The translations under genes were made by a program, and so were the position numbers. Source: Dehalobacter alkaniphilus (lineage in GTDB: Bacteria > Bacillota > Desulfitobacteriia > Desulfitobacteriales > Syntrophobotulaceae). From it: DNA of 64,000 bases. The stretch is taken from NCBI GenBank assembly GCA_040500365.1, contig CP148031.1, positions 2,976,001-3,040,000 of the forward strand. Direction: 5' to 3'. The notes beneath the pieces are model-generated. The model saw only the letters and a list, made by a program, of their open reading frames with translations. It was not told where the DNA came from and made no database searches. Positions 23,917 to 31,928 of this stretch are shown in pieces; the stretch's first letter is position 1; every line of letters starts with the position of its first letter.

Positions 23917-24174
23917 ATGACGAAGGACACCTTTGCAAGAACATTTGGCTTCGAGGATTATGGCCATATGCTTGCAAGTACAACGACTGTCTTTAAGGAC
24001 AACGATACTGATACTTGCTGGAATATCACCAAACTTTCGCAGGATAGATTTCTTACCTGGAATGATGCTGAAATCGGGGACGACCGGGTTGAAGTATTCT
24101 TGACAGAAAATGAAGCCCAGGCTTATCTGAAACGGCTAAGAGACAATCAAGATATTCTTGCCAATTTCAAGTAG
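23917..24174 (+). CDS. Small protein of unknown function, 85 residues
   Basis: It starts at an ATG following GAAGGAGTG, 37 bp after the Crp/Fnr gene and probably cotranscribed. MTKDTFARTFGFEDYGHML is followed by a beta-rich middle (CWNITKLSQDRFLTWND) and an acidic helix with the end LKRLRDNQDILANFK. No family recognised. Its last codons contain the -35 box of the riboswitch promoter. Confidence 0.65.
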   Translation: MTKDTFARTFGFEDYGHMLASTTTVFKDNDTDTCWNITKLSQDRFLTWNDAEIGDDRVEVFLTENEAQAYLKRLRDNQDILANFK

Positions 24175-24186
24175 CTTTGCTATAAT
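24158..24186 (+). promoter_or_regulatory. Promoter of the manganese riboswitch transcript
   Basis: TTGCCA (24158-24163), 17 bp, TATAAT (24181-24186). The -35 lies inside the preceding ORF. The predicted transcript starts near 24193, exactly where the aptamer begins. Confidence 0.7.
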
Positions 24187-24192
24187 AGTTTT

Positions 24193-24282
24193 GTTATAGG
24201 GAGTAGCTTAATACTCAAGACCGTCATTACGGACAGATGATGTCCCGGTCCTGAGGCAACTTGGTTGTTAGCGAGACTTTAA
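24193..24282 (+). ncRNA. yybP-ykoY manganese riboswitch
   Basis: The 5' GGGAGTAGC and the 3' TTAGCGAGACTTT match the two conserved strands of the yybP-ykoY aptamer (GGGGAGUAG and GCAAGACCUU in described members). Between them are a hairpin formed by GACCG ... CGGTC and CTGAGGC. It precedes a TerC/YkoY-type gene, the classic target. The class is known to bind Mn2+ and turn on metal export. Confidence 0.85.
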
Positions 24283-24308
24283 CTTTGGTTAAGGTCTCTT
24301 TTTATTTT
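24273..24308 (+). terminator. Riboswitch-controlled terminator
   Basis: GAGACTTTAAC (24273-24283) pairs with GTTAAGGTCTC (24288-24298), then TTTTTATTTT. Its 5' strand is the conserved 3' strand of the aptamer, so ligand binding should prevent termination. Confidence 0.85.
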
Positions 24309-24383
24309 GCTTTTAAGGTTAACGAAATTGGTCCCTGTGATTTGAAAGAAATTAAATAAACTAAACTGAAAGGTGTGAGATAA

Positions 24384-25064
24384 ATGGAGATACTAGGTTT
24401 ATCTATTACTCAGTTCTTAACAGGCCTATTATCTATTGTGATGATTGACCTTGTTCTAGCCGGAGACAATGCGATTGTCATCGGGCTTGCCTGTCGCAAT
24501 TTACCCAAGAACCTTCAAAATAAAGCGATCTTTCTGGGAACCGGGGGGGCTGTCATTATCAGAATCCTGGCTACAATCGCCGTTGTATGGCTTCTTCAAA
24601 TCAAAGGGCTGATGCTAGGCGGAGGCATCCTTCTGGTATTTATCGCTTTTAAACTGTTGTCCAAACAGAAAGACCACGACAAAGTAAAATGTCAGGATAC
24701 TTTACTTTCGGCTGTTTGTACAATTATCATTGCCGACGCGGTCATGGGTATCGACAATGTCTTGGCAATTGCTGGAGCTTCTCATGGAAGCTATATCATG
24801 GTCGTACTTGGCTTAATGATCAGCATACCCATTATGGTATTCGGCAGCAAGTTAATTATTAAGCTGATGGACCGTTTTCCGTTTATTATTAGTCTGGGTG
24901 CAGCCATCATTGCTTTTACTGCAGGGAAAATGATTACCAGTGAGCCTTTGCTTGCAAGCTTTGTAAGCGATCCGCTACTTAAATATAGTTTGATTGCTTT
25001 GGTTACTGCCGGAGTTTTGCTGGGTGGACAATGGAAGAAACAAAAAAACTGCTCGGCAAAGTAA
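24384..25064 (+). CDS. TerC-family membrane protein, probable Mn2+ exporter (YkoY type)
   Basis: A 226-residue protein with about seven TM helices and the twin acidic motifs of the TerC/LysE-like family: DLVLAGDNAIVIGLA near residue 21 and DAVMGIDNVLAIAG near residue 118. Bacillus relatives (YkoY/MeeY, YceF/MeeF) help export or deliver manganese. Control by the upstream riboswitch points to relief of Mn excess. AAAGGTGTGAG precedes the ATG. Confidence 0.93.
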   Translation: MEILGLSITQFLTGLLSIVMIDLVLAGDNAIVIGLACRNLPKNLQNKAIFLGTGGAVIIRILATIAVVWLLQIKGLMLGGGILLVFIAFKLLSKQKDHDKVKCQDTLLSAVCTIIIADAVMGIDNVLAIAGASHGSYIMVVLGLMISIPIMVFGSKLIIKLMDRFPFIISLGAAIIAFTAGKMITSEPLLASFVSDPLLKYSLIALVTAGVLLGGQWKKQKNCSAK

Positions 25065-25138
25065 TAGCTTAAAAAATTTTGCTTGTGCGCTGAGGAACAT
25101 CGCAAAAAGCAAACTTCATTGTTAAAATGATTCTCTTA

Positions 25139-25167
25139 TTGACACTTTCTTCGATAAACTATACGAT
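25139..25167 (+). promoter_or_regulatory. Sigma-A promoter of the binding-protein gene
   Basis: TTGACA (25139-25144), 17 bp, TACGAT (25162-25167). It starts 63 bp upstream of the coding start, and no ORF need extend over it. Confidence 0.6.
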
Positions 25168-25201
25168 TAAAATGGTTGGAAACGTAGGAGGATCAGAAGA
25201 T

Positions 25202-26359
25202 ATGAAATTTAAACAAATCTGTTCTGCCACCTTGATTACAGGACTATGTCTGATGCTTGTATCCGGCTGCAATGCTCAACAAACTGCAACTATAAAAATT
25301 GGCGGTAATTTTGAGTTAACCGGAGAAATAGCCGAGTTTGGAATCAACGGCGAAAACGGAGCTAAGCTTGCCATTAAAGAAGCAAATGAAAAAGGCGGCG
25401 TACTTAAACGCCAAATTGAATACATCAGTGCTGACAATCAGTCCGATGCCGCCGAATCAACCGCAGTGACCACCAAACTGGTTACGCAGGATAAAGTTAT
25501 TGCGATCATCGGTCCTATGACGAATGCGGATACGCTTGCAGCAATCCCTGTTGTGTCCGCCAACAATGTGCTGCTGATTACGCCGACCAGTACAGACGAA
25601 AGCATTACCGTCGGCGATGCCGGGCTGAACAAATGGGTGTTCCGGAGCTGCTTTATCAACGCTTTCCAGGGAAAAATCGCTGCTTCCTATGCGCTGAACA
25701 CACTGAATGCGTCCAAAGCTGCGCTGATTATCGATCAGAACGGCACCTTTGCCAAGAGTCTGGCAGCAGGTTTTCAGGATGCTTTTGAAAAAGCGGGCAA
25801 ACAAGTTATTGCTTCCGAAGAATATACTTCCGGCCAGGATACAGATTTTCGGGTCATGCTTGGAGAAATCAAAACTCAAAATCCTGATGTGATCTTTGTC
25901 CCCGGATGGGCCAATCAAGCCGGGGTGATTATCAAGCAGGCCCGTGAAATGGAACTTGACACAGTCTTCCTTGGCGGTGATGGCTGGGGAACAGGGCCGA
26001 TTACCGATATTGCCGGCAAAACCGCACTGAACAATGCTTATTATGTGGACCAGGTCGCTTTGGATGATCCGGCCCTAGCTGACTTTGCAGCTGCTTACAA
26101 AAAGGAATACGGTCAGGATGCTGATATGTTTGCCGCACTTGGTTATGACGCTGCGAACATGATTATCACCGCCATTGAGCAGGCGGACAGCATGGATACG
26201 GAAAAGATCAGGGAAGCCCTCGAGAACCTGACAGATTTCCAAGGAATCACCGGCACAATCACCGTGGATCCCGCAACCCATAATCCTGAGAAAAGTGCTG
26301 CCATCCTGAAGTTTGTGGGGGGCCAAAAAGTATTCGCTGCACGCGTGGATCTTCAATAA
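25202..26359 (+). CDS. Orphan ABC-type amino-acid binding lipoprotein (LivJ family)
   Basis: A 385-residue protein with a lipoprotein signal (GLCLMLVSGC, modified Cys near residue 21). The periplasmic-binding-protein type I fold reads ATIKIGGNFELTGEIAEFG, then IIGPMTNADTLAA and TPTSTDESIT. The family binds branched-chain amino acids, amides or aromatic acids. No permease or ATPase gene adjoins it, so it either serves a transporter elsewhere or works as a sensor component. GTAGGAGG lies nine bases before the ATG at 25202. The upstream extension overlaps the promoter and is rejected. Confidence 0.92.
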   Translation: MKFKQICSATLITGLCLMLVSGCNAQQTATIKIGGNFELTGEIAEFGINGENGAKLAIKEANEKGGVLKRQIEYISADNQSDAAESTAVTTKLVTQDKVIAIIGPMTNADTLAAIPVVSANNVLLITPTSTDESITVGDAGLNKWVFRSCFINAFQGKIAASYALNTLNASKAALIIDQNGTFAKSLAAGFQDAFEKAGKQVIASEEYTSGQDTDFRVMLGEIKTQNPDVIFVPGWANQAGVIIKQAREMELDTVFLGGDGWGTGPITDIAGKTALNNAYYVDQVALDDPALADFAAAYKKEYGQDADMFAALGYDAANMIITAIEQADSMDTEKIREALENLTDFQGITGTITVDPATHNPEKSAAILKFVGGQKVFAARVDLQ

Positions 26360-26567
26360 AGCAAATTCCTGAATTTCCTATTTCTTTCAACAGTTGTATT
26401 TAACTTCCCTGTTTTCCAGTTATGTGCTAAAATATTTAGATAGGTTTGATTAGATATTATAACGATTGCTTTTTTCATTTATTTATTATTATTTATAAAA
26501 ATAAATAAATGATATGAAGCAGTTTTTGTCATAATAAAATAGTAAACGCGATAAAAAAGGAGAATCA

Positions 26568-27989
26568 TTGAACATGTCAAATTTCTTTGAAATAGGCCTC
26601 AGTAATGTACTGACCAAAGCTATTTCTGAAATGGGCTTTGAAGAGACCACACCGATTCAGGAGAGAACGATCCCGCTTGCCCTGGAAGGCAAGGATATTA
26701 TCGGGCAGGCCCAGACCGGAACAGGCAAGACAGCCGCTTTCGGAATTCCGATGATTGAGCGTATGAATCCTGACAGAGAAAGTATCAAAGCCCTTGTGGT
26801 CACACCAACCCGGGAACTGGCTATCCAGGTAGCTGAAGAACTGAACCGTATTGGTCAGTTTAAAGGTGTCCGGTCCCTGCCAATTTACGGCGGACAGGAT
26901 ATTGACCGGCAGATCCGGTCTCTGCGAAACCGGCCGCAGATTATTGTGGGGACTCCCGGACGGCTGATGGACCATATGAGAAGAAGAACCATCCGTCTGC
27001 AACAGGTTGAAACGGTCGTGCTTGATGAAGCAGACGAAATGCTCAGTATGGGTTTCGTGGAAGATATTGAAAGCATTCTGAAAGAAGTTCCCGAACAAAG
27101 GCAGACGCTGCTTTTCTCGGCAACGATGCCAAAATCGATTCTGGATCTGGCCCAGCGCTTTATGCAGACTCCGGAATTTATTAGCATGAAAACCAAAGAG
27201 ATCATAGTTCCTCAAATCGAACAGTGTTACGTGGAAGTCCAAGAAAAACAAAAGTTCGACGTACTTTGCCGCCTGCTGGATATTCAGTCTCCCGATCTGG
27301 CCATTGTCTTTGGCCGGACAAAGCGGCGGGTCGATGAGCTGTTTGAGGCTTTAAGCAAAAGAGGCTATTCTGCCGAGGGAATCCACGGCGACCTGACCCA
27401 GGCCAGACGCGATATGGTTATGCGGCATTTTAAAGAAGGCTTTACGGAAATTCTTGTCGCTACGGACGTTGCGGCCAGAGGGCTTGATATCAGCGGTGTG
27501 ACGCACGTCTATAATTTTGACGTTCCCCAGGATCCTGAGAGCTATGTCCATAGAATCGGACGTACCGGCAGGGCCGGCAAAGGCGGACAGGCGATTACAT
27601 TTGTTACTCCGAGAGAGATCGGCCATTTAAGACTGATTGAGCAGGTCGCCAGAAGAAGAATTACGCGCAAGCCCTTGCCAACCTTTAATGACGTACTGGT
27701 CGGTCAGCAGCGCCTGACCATGGATAAAATTCTTAAAGCGGCCGAGGACGAAGATATTTTACGCTACAAGGAAATGGCGGAAGAATTGTTGGAGGACAAC
27801 GATTCTATCACTATGTTATCCGCTGCGCTGAAGCTGCTGACAAAGGAGCCAAGTACTGCTCCGATCGTGCTGACCGAGGAAGCGCCTTTGCGTAGTAGGC
27901 AGCCCCGCAGGTTTGACCAGCAGCAAGGATTCCACCGAAACCGTGATAACAGCAAATATCCTTCAAGGTTTCCAAAACGGAAATTCTAA
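26568..27989 (+). CDS. DEAD-box ATP-dependent RNA helicase, CshA-like
   Basis: A 473-residue helicase with all motifs: Q motif (TTPIQERTIP), motif I AQTGTGKTAA, Ia PTRELA, Ib TPGRL, II VLDEADEML, III SAT, IV IVFGRTK, V ATDVAARGLD, VI HRIGRTGRAG. The Arg/Gln-rich tail ends KYPSRFPKRKF, an RNA-binding type end. It unwinds RNA in decay, ribosome assembly or cold adaptation. The start may be the TTG at 26568 (five bases after AAAGGAG) or the ATG two codons later. An AT-rich 200-bp leader lies upstream. Confidence 0.95.
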   Translation: MNMSNFFEIGLSNVLTKAISEMGFEETTPIQERTIPLALEGKDIIGQAQTGTGKTAAFGIPMIERMNPDRESIKALVVTPTRELAIQVAEELNRIGQFKGVRSLPIYGGQDIDRQIRSLRNRPQIIVGTPGRLMDHMRRRTIRLQQVETVVLDEADEMLSMGFVEDIESILKEVPEQRQTLLFSATMPKSILDLAQRFMQTPEFISMKTKEIIVPQIEQCYVEVQEKQKFDVLCRLLDIQSPDLAIVFGRTKRRVDELFEALSKRGYSAEGIHGDLTQARRDMVMRHFKEGFTEILVATDVAARGLDISGVTHVYNFDVPQDPESYVHRIGRTGRAGKGGQAITFVTPREIGHLRLIEQVARRRITRKPLPTFNDVLVGQQRLTMDKILKAAEDEDILRYKEMAEELLEDNDSITMLSAALKLLTKEPSTAPIVLTEEAPLRSRQPRRFDQQQGFHRNRDNSKYPSRFPKRKF

Positions 27990-28042
27990 ACGCATACACC
28001 CATAGGATGGTTTACAACTTATAAACATTTTGGCAGCATTTA

Positions 28043-28076
28043 AAAAATCCTTTCCGTTTTTAGCGGGAAGGATTTT
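28043..28076. terminator. Bidirectional terminator shared by the helicase gene and modC
   Basis: AAAAATCCTTTCCG and CGGGAAGGATTTT pair across a short loop with one mismatch. T-runs are available on both strands. The modC stop codon lies within the loop. Confidence 0.75.
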
Positions 28077-28752
28077 GCGATTGATGTCTCCAAAGCTTTG
28101 CATCATATTCTTCTATTGGAAACGTTTTCCCCTTGTCTATCCGGATGATCTGATCCCCCAGCAGTTCTGCTTCAGCAAGATCATGGGTAACCAAAACAAA
28201 AGGAATTTTCCACTGCCTTTGGATTTTCTTTAGTTCCTGCTGCAGCCCGCTTCTCGTTTCCTGGTCAAGAGCTGACAAAGGCTCATCAAGCAGCATGATC
28301 TCAGGTTCGGTCATTAATGCCCTGGCCAAAGCGACCCGTTGCTTTTCTCCTCCCGAAATATGCTGAGGATAACGGTTCTGGAGGTGAAGGATACCAAGCA
28401 TCTCCATCATATTCTCAGCAGCCCACGGTTTGGCATGACGCTTTTCCTTGCTTACTCCGTACAAGATATTCCTTCTGACCGACATATGAGGAAACAAGGC
28501 ATACTCCTGGAATACGTATCCTACCCTTCTCTCTTTTGGAGGGCAATCAATCTTATTCTCGGAGAAGTAGACGATACGATCGTTGATTTGAATGATCCCC
28601 TGGGAAGGAGCTTTCAGTCCGGCCAGGCATTTTAAGATCGTCGTTTTTCCCGAGCCTGAGGGTCCAACAAGGACCAGTATTTCATTTTCAGCTTCTAATT
28701 CGGCCTCAAGCTCAAAATGGCGAAGCGTTAAATTGAATTTAGCCTTTAGCAT
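28060..28752 (-). CDS. modC: Molybdate ABC transporter ATPase
   Basis: A 230-residue ATPase with Walker A GPSGSGKTT, signature HISGGEKQRVALARAL, Walker B IMLLDEPLSALD and switch His in VTHDLAEAE. It is short: the usual C-terminal TOBE/MOP domain of ModC is absent. It energises uptake of molybdate (or tungstate) through ModB, fed by ModA. The start is 5 bp after the modB stop. Confidence 0.9.
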   Translation of the reverse strand: MLKAKFNLTLRHFELEAELEAENEILVLVGPSGSGKTTILKCLAGLKAPSQGIIQINDRIVYFSENKIDCPPKERRVGYVFQEYALFPHMSVRRNILYGVSKEKRHAKPWAAENMMEMLGILHLQNRYPQHISGGEKQRVALARALMTEPEIMLLDEPLSALDQETRSGLQQELKKIQRQWKIPFVLVTHDLAEAELLGDQIIRIDKGKTFPIEEYDAKLWRHQSQNPSR

Positions 28753-28757
28753 CTTAC

Positions 28758-29450
28758 TTACTCACTCCCCTCTTCCTGAATGAATCCTTTTTGCTGCCTT
28801 TTTGACCAACGGTTCAGCCAAAAGATCACCAAAAAGCTGAATACCGTCATGATCACAACCAGGATCATCGCCGTTGCAGCATCCCCGCCTTCATTGGCCA
28901 TATAAATCGCAATCGGCATGGTTTGCGTTCTCCCGGGAATATTGCCCGCGATCATTAGTGTGGCTCCGAATTCCCCAATAGAACGCGCAAAGGATAGGAT
29001 GAATCCCGAGACAATACCCGGCCAGGAAAGTGGGATCGTGATGGTAAGAAAAACGCGCAGTTCACCTGCACCCAAAGTACGGGCAGCATTCTCCAGCGTT
29101 TTGTCGACTCCCTCCATTGCCGCTTTGGCCGATTGATACATCATAGGAAATGACACCACAGCCGCAGCAATGACTGCTCCTGCCAGATTGAACACGACAC
29201 TGACATGAAAAACACCGGTCAGAAATTGACCTAAAGGCCCATTCTTACCGAACAGCCAAAGCAGGATAAAGCCAACGACCGAAGGAGGAAGAACCAGCGG
29301 CAAAGTGACAAAAGCCTCTACCAGATCCTTCCCGGGAAAATTTCGTCTGGCCATGTGACCGGCTAAAGGGATCCCCAACAAGACAACAATGATAACTGCT
29401 GCCGTTGCAACTTTTAGGGATAAGATAATTGGTGTGTAGTCAAAGCTCAT
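28758..29450 (-). CDS. modB: Molybdate ABC transporter permease
   Basis: A 230-residue membrane protein with five or six TM helices. It has the permease EAA loop (ENAARTLGAGELRVFLTITIPLSWPGI) and the ModB-typical RSIGEFGATLMIAGN motif. The ATG at 29450 has AGGAGAG six bases upstream; the 14 codons in front of it in the longest frame have no ribosome site. It is the middle gene of modA-modB-modC. Confidence 0.94.
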   Translation of the reverse strand: MSFDYTPIILSLKVATAAVIIVVLLGIPLAGHMARRNFPGKDLVEAFVTLPLVLPPSVVGFILLWLFGKNGPLGQFLTGVFHVSVVFNLAGAVIAAAVVSFPMMYQSAKAAMEGVDKTLENAARTLGAGELRVFLTITIPLSWPGIVSGFILSFARSIGEFGATLMIAGNIPGRTQTMPIAIYMANEGGDAATAMILVVIMTVFSFLVIFWLNRWSKRQQKGFIQEEGSE

Positions 29451-29526
29451 TAGAGTCTCTCCTGATCCGTGCAGAACAAATATCCGATTCACAGTACCTA
29501 TTAAAGCAAAATATTAAATATATGAC

Positions 29527-29585
29527 AGCAGATTTTTAGCAATACTGCGTTCACTTACCGCTCCTTGTCTTGCTAAAAATCTGCT
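29527..29585. repeat. 16-bp perfect inverted repeat between modA and modB
   Basis: AGCAGATTTTTAGCAA (29527-29542) and its exact complement (29570-29585) flank 27 bases. In the modABC transcript this is a stable stem-loop located after modA and about 77 nt before modB. It has no T-run directly after it in either direction that would make a standard terminator. It could set the ModA to ModBC ratio by protecting or partly terminating the message, or be a small mobile palindrome. Confidence 0.8.
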
Positions 29586-29701
29586 CGCCATTACAAAATA
29601 ATTTGGAATATTTATTTTGGGCAAGTATTATCATACCTATTATCCAGAAATAAAACAACTAAATATTAATCACGCGGTCAAGTTTGATTGAATATTGATC
29701 A

Positions 29702-30508
29702 TTATTTGCTTATTTTGAAACCGTATTTTCCAAAAATTTGTTGAGCATCACCACTACTTAAGTAACTTAAGAACTCCTTCACTTCAGTCAGATTCTTGGT
29801 CCCGGCAATTACAGCCGCAGGATAAACAATGGTGCTATGGCTGTCAGCCGGCGCAACTGCAACGACTTTTACTTTATCGGATCCCTGAGCATCAGATTGA
29901 TAGACAATACCAGCATCAACGTTCCCGCTTTCTACGTATGTCAGTACTTGTGTGACATCTTTGGCCAGAACCAATTTGGCTTGCAGCGTGTCCCATAATT
30001 TCATACTGGTTAAAGCTTCCTGGGCATATTTCCCTGCCGGCACACTGTCGGGAGTACCAATACTGATTTTGTTTGCCTTGGCAAGATCCTGAAAACTGAT
30101 AAAATCTTTATTATCTTTCCCTGCAATCAGCACAAGATCGTTCCCAAGCAGGTCAATCCGGGTCTCTTCCGCTAAAAGGTTTCCTTTTCCCAATGCATCC
30201 ATTTGCTTTTTTCCTGCTGAAATAAACAAATCGGTCGGCGCGCCTTGCTCAATCTGCTGCTGCAAAGAACCAGATGAACCATAGTTAATCGTCAGATTAA
30301 TCCCTGCGTTTTTCGCTTCGTATTGTGTTTCTATTTCCGTCATGGCATCTTTTAAACTGGCCGCTGCTGATACAAGAATCTCTTTTTTCTCGACCGGAAC
30401 AGTTTCTTTTTGTTCAGTACGATTTGCTGAACTACCCGAACTGGTACAGCCGACAAGTACTAAACACGCAACCAAAAGCATAATCAGAATTCCACCCATT
30501 TTTTTCAT
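29702..30508 (-). CDS. modA: Molybdate-binding lipoprotein
   Basis: A 268-residue lipoprotein (LLVACLVLVGC, modified Cys near residue 21) with ModA fold signatures: VSAAASLKDAMTEIE, NYGSSGSLQQQIEQGAPTDLF and AGIVYQSDA. It captures molybdate or tungstate for ModBC, needed for molybdopterin enzymes such as formate dehydrogenases and anaerobic reductases. AGGAGG lies eight bases before the ATG. The gene is transcribed divergently from the regulator at 30869. Confidence 0.95.
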   Translation of the reverse strand: MKKMGGILIMLLVACLVLVGCTSSGSSANRTEQKETVPVEKKEILVSAAASLKDAMTEIETQYEAKNAGINLTINYGSSGSLQQQIEQGAPTDLFISAGKKQMDALGKGNLLAEETRIDLLGNDLVLIAGKDNKDFISFQDLAKANKISIGTPDSVPAGKYAQEALTSMKLWDTLQAKLVLAKDVTQVLTYVESGNVDAGIVYQSDAQGSDKVKVVAVAPADSHSTIVYPAAVIAGTKNLTEVKEFLSYLSSGDAQQIFGKYGFKISK

Positions 30509-30581
30509 TGAATTTTCCTCCTAAAAATAAATGATATGTTGCTTGCCTTACTACTATTTAAGATAAACAAACATAAGTCAA

Positions 30582-30749
30582 CTTAAGCTAGCATAAATGA
30601 TTATACAATATATATTTTGGCTCTTCAATATCAATCTTAAGCTAATATAGACTAATACAATGATTTAACATAACCTAACATCCCATTGTCCCCTGTCTTA
30701 TGCTGTTGTTATATTACGTTATAATGCGCCTAAATCTGTATAATAGGCG
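30582..30749. promoter_or_regulatory. Repeats in the modA/regulator intergenic region
   Basis: The word CTTAAGCTA occurs at 30582-30590 and 30636-30644, 54 bp apart. Each is preceded by TCAA- or CAAT-type bases and followed by an ATA-rich stretch. A separate dyad, CGCCTA-N11-TAGGCG, lies at 30727-30749. The 360-bp region contains no gene. These are candidate binding sites for the adjacent HTH/molybdate-like regulator. None is a clean E. coli-type ModE box. Confidence 0.45.
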
Positions 30750-30808
30750 TAATTTTTCATCTGCGCGACTGAACTCTTCCATGTTTAGTTTAGTTTTGTT
30801 CTTTTATT

Positions 30809-30837
30809 TTGAGTACTGTTTTGTCCTGTGATATAAT
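30809..30837 (+). promoter_or_regulatory. Sigma-A promoter of the mod regulator gene
   Basis: TTGAGT (30809-30814), 17 bp, TATAAT (30832-30837), 31 bp before the TTG start codon. Confidence 0.7.
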
Positions 30838-30868
30838 AAACAATATCATTAAATTGAGGTGACTGGCA

Positions 30869-31822
30869 TTGCTCGAAAGCACTTCCTATACTCCTGAAGA
30901 AGTAGCCCAGAAACTTAAAATATCCAAGTATACCGTCTATGAATTGATCAAACGCGGGGATCTTGCTGCATACCGGGTTGGACGTAAGGTAAGAGTAGAG
31001 GACAAGGATATCGAAGCCTATATTCAGAAAAGCAAAGGTGCCTCAATGACGACCGACGTTTTTACTTATCCAGTCTTAGAGCGCTCTTCAGAACCCGGCC
31101 GCTCTCCGGATGTCTCTATATCGGATACGGTCGTTATTTGCGGCCAGGATATCATACTGGATATTCTAACCCGTCATCTTCTGAAACAATATCCGAATAT
31201 CAAATTCTTAAGAAGCTATATCGGCAGCATTGATGGTCTGCTGGCACTCTACAGAGGTGAAGCTAACATTGTTACTGTCCATCTCTGGGACAGTGATGCC
31301 GATGATTATAATCTTCCTTATATCCGAAGACTTATGCCCGGACACCAAACAATCGTGATTAATCTGGTCTATCGCCAGGAAGGCTTTTATATTTCCCGCG
31401 GCAATCCTAAAGATATTACATCCTGGAAAGACCTGACCAGACCGGACGTCCGGTTTATTAACCGCGAACGCGGGTCGGGAGCCCGAGTCTTGCTTGATGA
31501 AAAATTGCGCATTGAGAGTATCCCACATCACTTGATCAATGGCTACTACGATGAAGAAATGAGCCATATGGCCGTGGCTAGCAAAGTTGCGCGGGGAGAA
31601 GCCGATGTAGGGCTGGGCATTGAAAAAGCAGCTATGCAGGTGTCAGGTCTTGACTTTATTCCACTGAAAACGGAAAGATATGACCTCGTGATGCGCCAGG
31701 AAGACCTGAATAAACCGCATTTCCAGGCTCTGCTGGCTATTATCCGTTCTGAAGCCTACCGTAAGGAAGTCAAGGGATTAGGCGGCTATGATGTCTCGGG
31801 GATGGGCGAAATGATGGAGTAG
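30869..31822 (+). CDS. Excisionase-type HTH fused to a molybdate-binding-like (PBP) domain
   Basis: A 317-residue protein. Residues 5-55 form an excisionase/MerR-like helix-turn-helix (TPEEVAQKLKISKYTVYELIKRG, then AYRVGRKVRVEDKDIEAYI). The rest is a PBP-like domain related to periplasmic molybdate-binding proteins, with VHLWDSDADDYNLPY and INRERGSGARVLLDE. This architecture is known for proposed one-component molybdate or tungstate regulators in anaerobes. Its position divergent from modABC supports that. TTG start with GAGGTGACTGG upstream. Confidence 0.88.
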   Translation: MLESTSYTPEEVAQKLKISKYTVYELIKRGDLAAYRVGRKVRVEDKDIEAYIQKSKGASMTTDVFTYPVLERSSEPGRSPDVSISDTVVICGQDIILDILTRHLLKQYPNIKFLRSYIGSIDGLLALYRGEANIVTVHLWDSDADDYNLPYIRRLMPGHQTIVINLVYRQEGFYISRGNPKDITSWKDLTRPDVRFINRERGSGARVLLDEKLRIESIPHHLINGYYDEEMSHMAVASKVARGEADVGLGIEKAAMQVSGLDFIPLKTERYDLVMRQEDLNKPHFQALLAIIRSEAYRKEVKGLGGYDVSGMGEMME

Positions 31823-31840
31823 TCAAAACATATAAACAAA

Positions 31841-31890
31841 GAGAAAAGACTTCCTGCTGCCTTTCGAAAGGCAGCAGGAAGTCTTTTCTC
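31841..31890. terminator. 50-bp perfect palindrome, bidirectional terminator
   Basis: The 50 bases are fully self-complementary (23-bp stem, TCGA at the centre). The arms begin GAGAAAAGAC and end GTCTTTTCTC, so T-rich ends are present on both strands. It separates convergent regulator and degV genes. Such perfection is unusual for a terminator and suggests recent origin or conversion. Confidence 0.85.
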
Positions 31891-31928
31891 TTCAAAATTT
31901 ACTAAACAGATGTCGTATTGTCACCCGG

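Noticed and set aside
26577..27251. 224-codon minus-strand frame opposite the DEAD-box helicase
   Set aside because: Antisense to conserved helicase motifs; no start signal.
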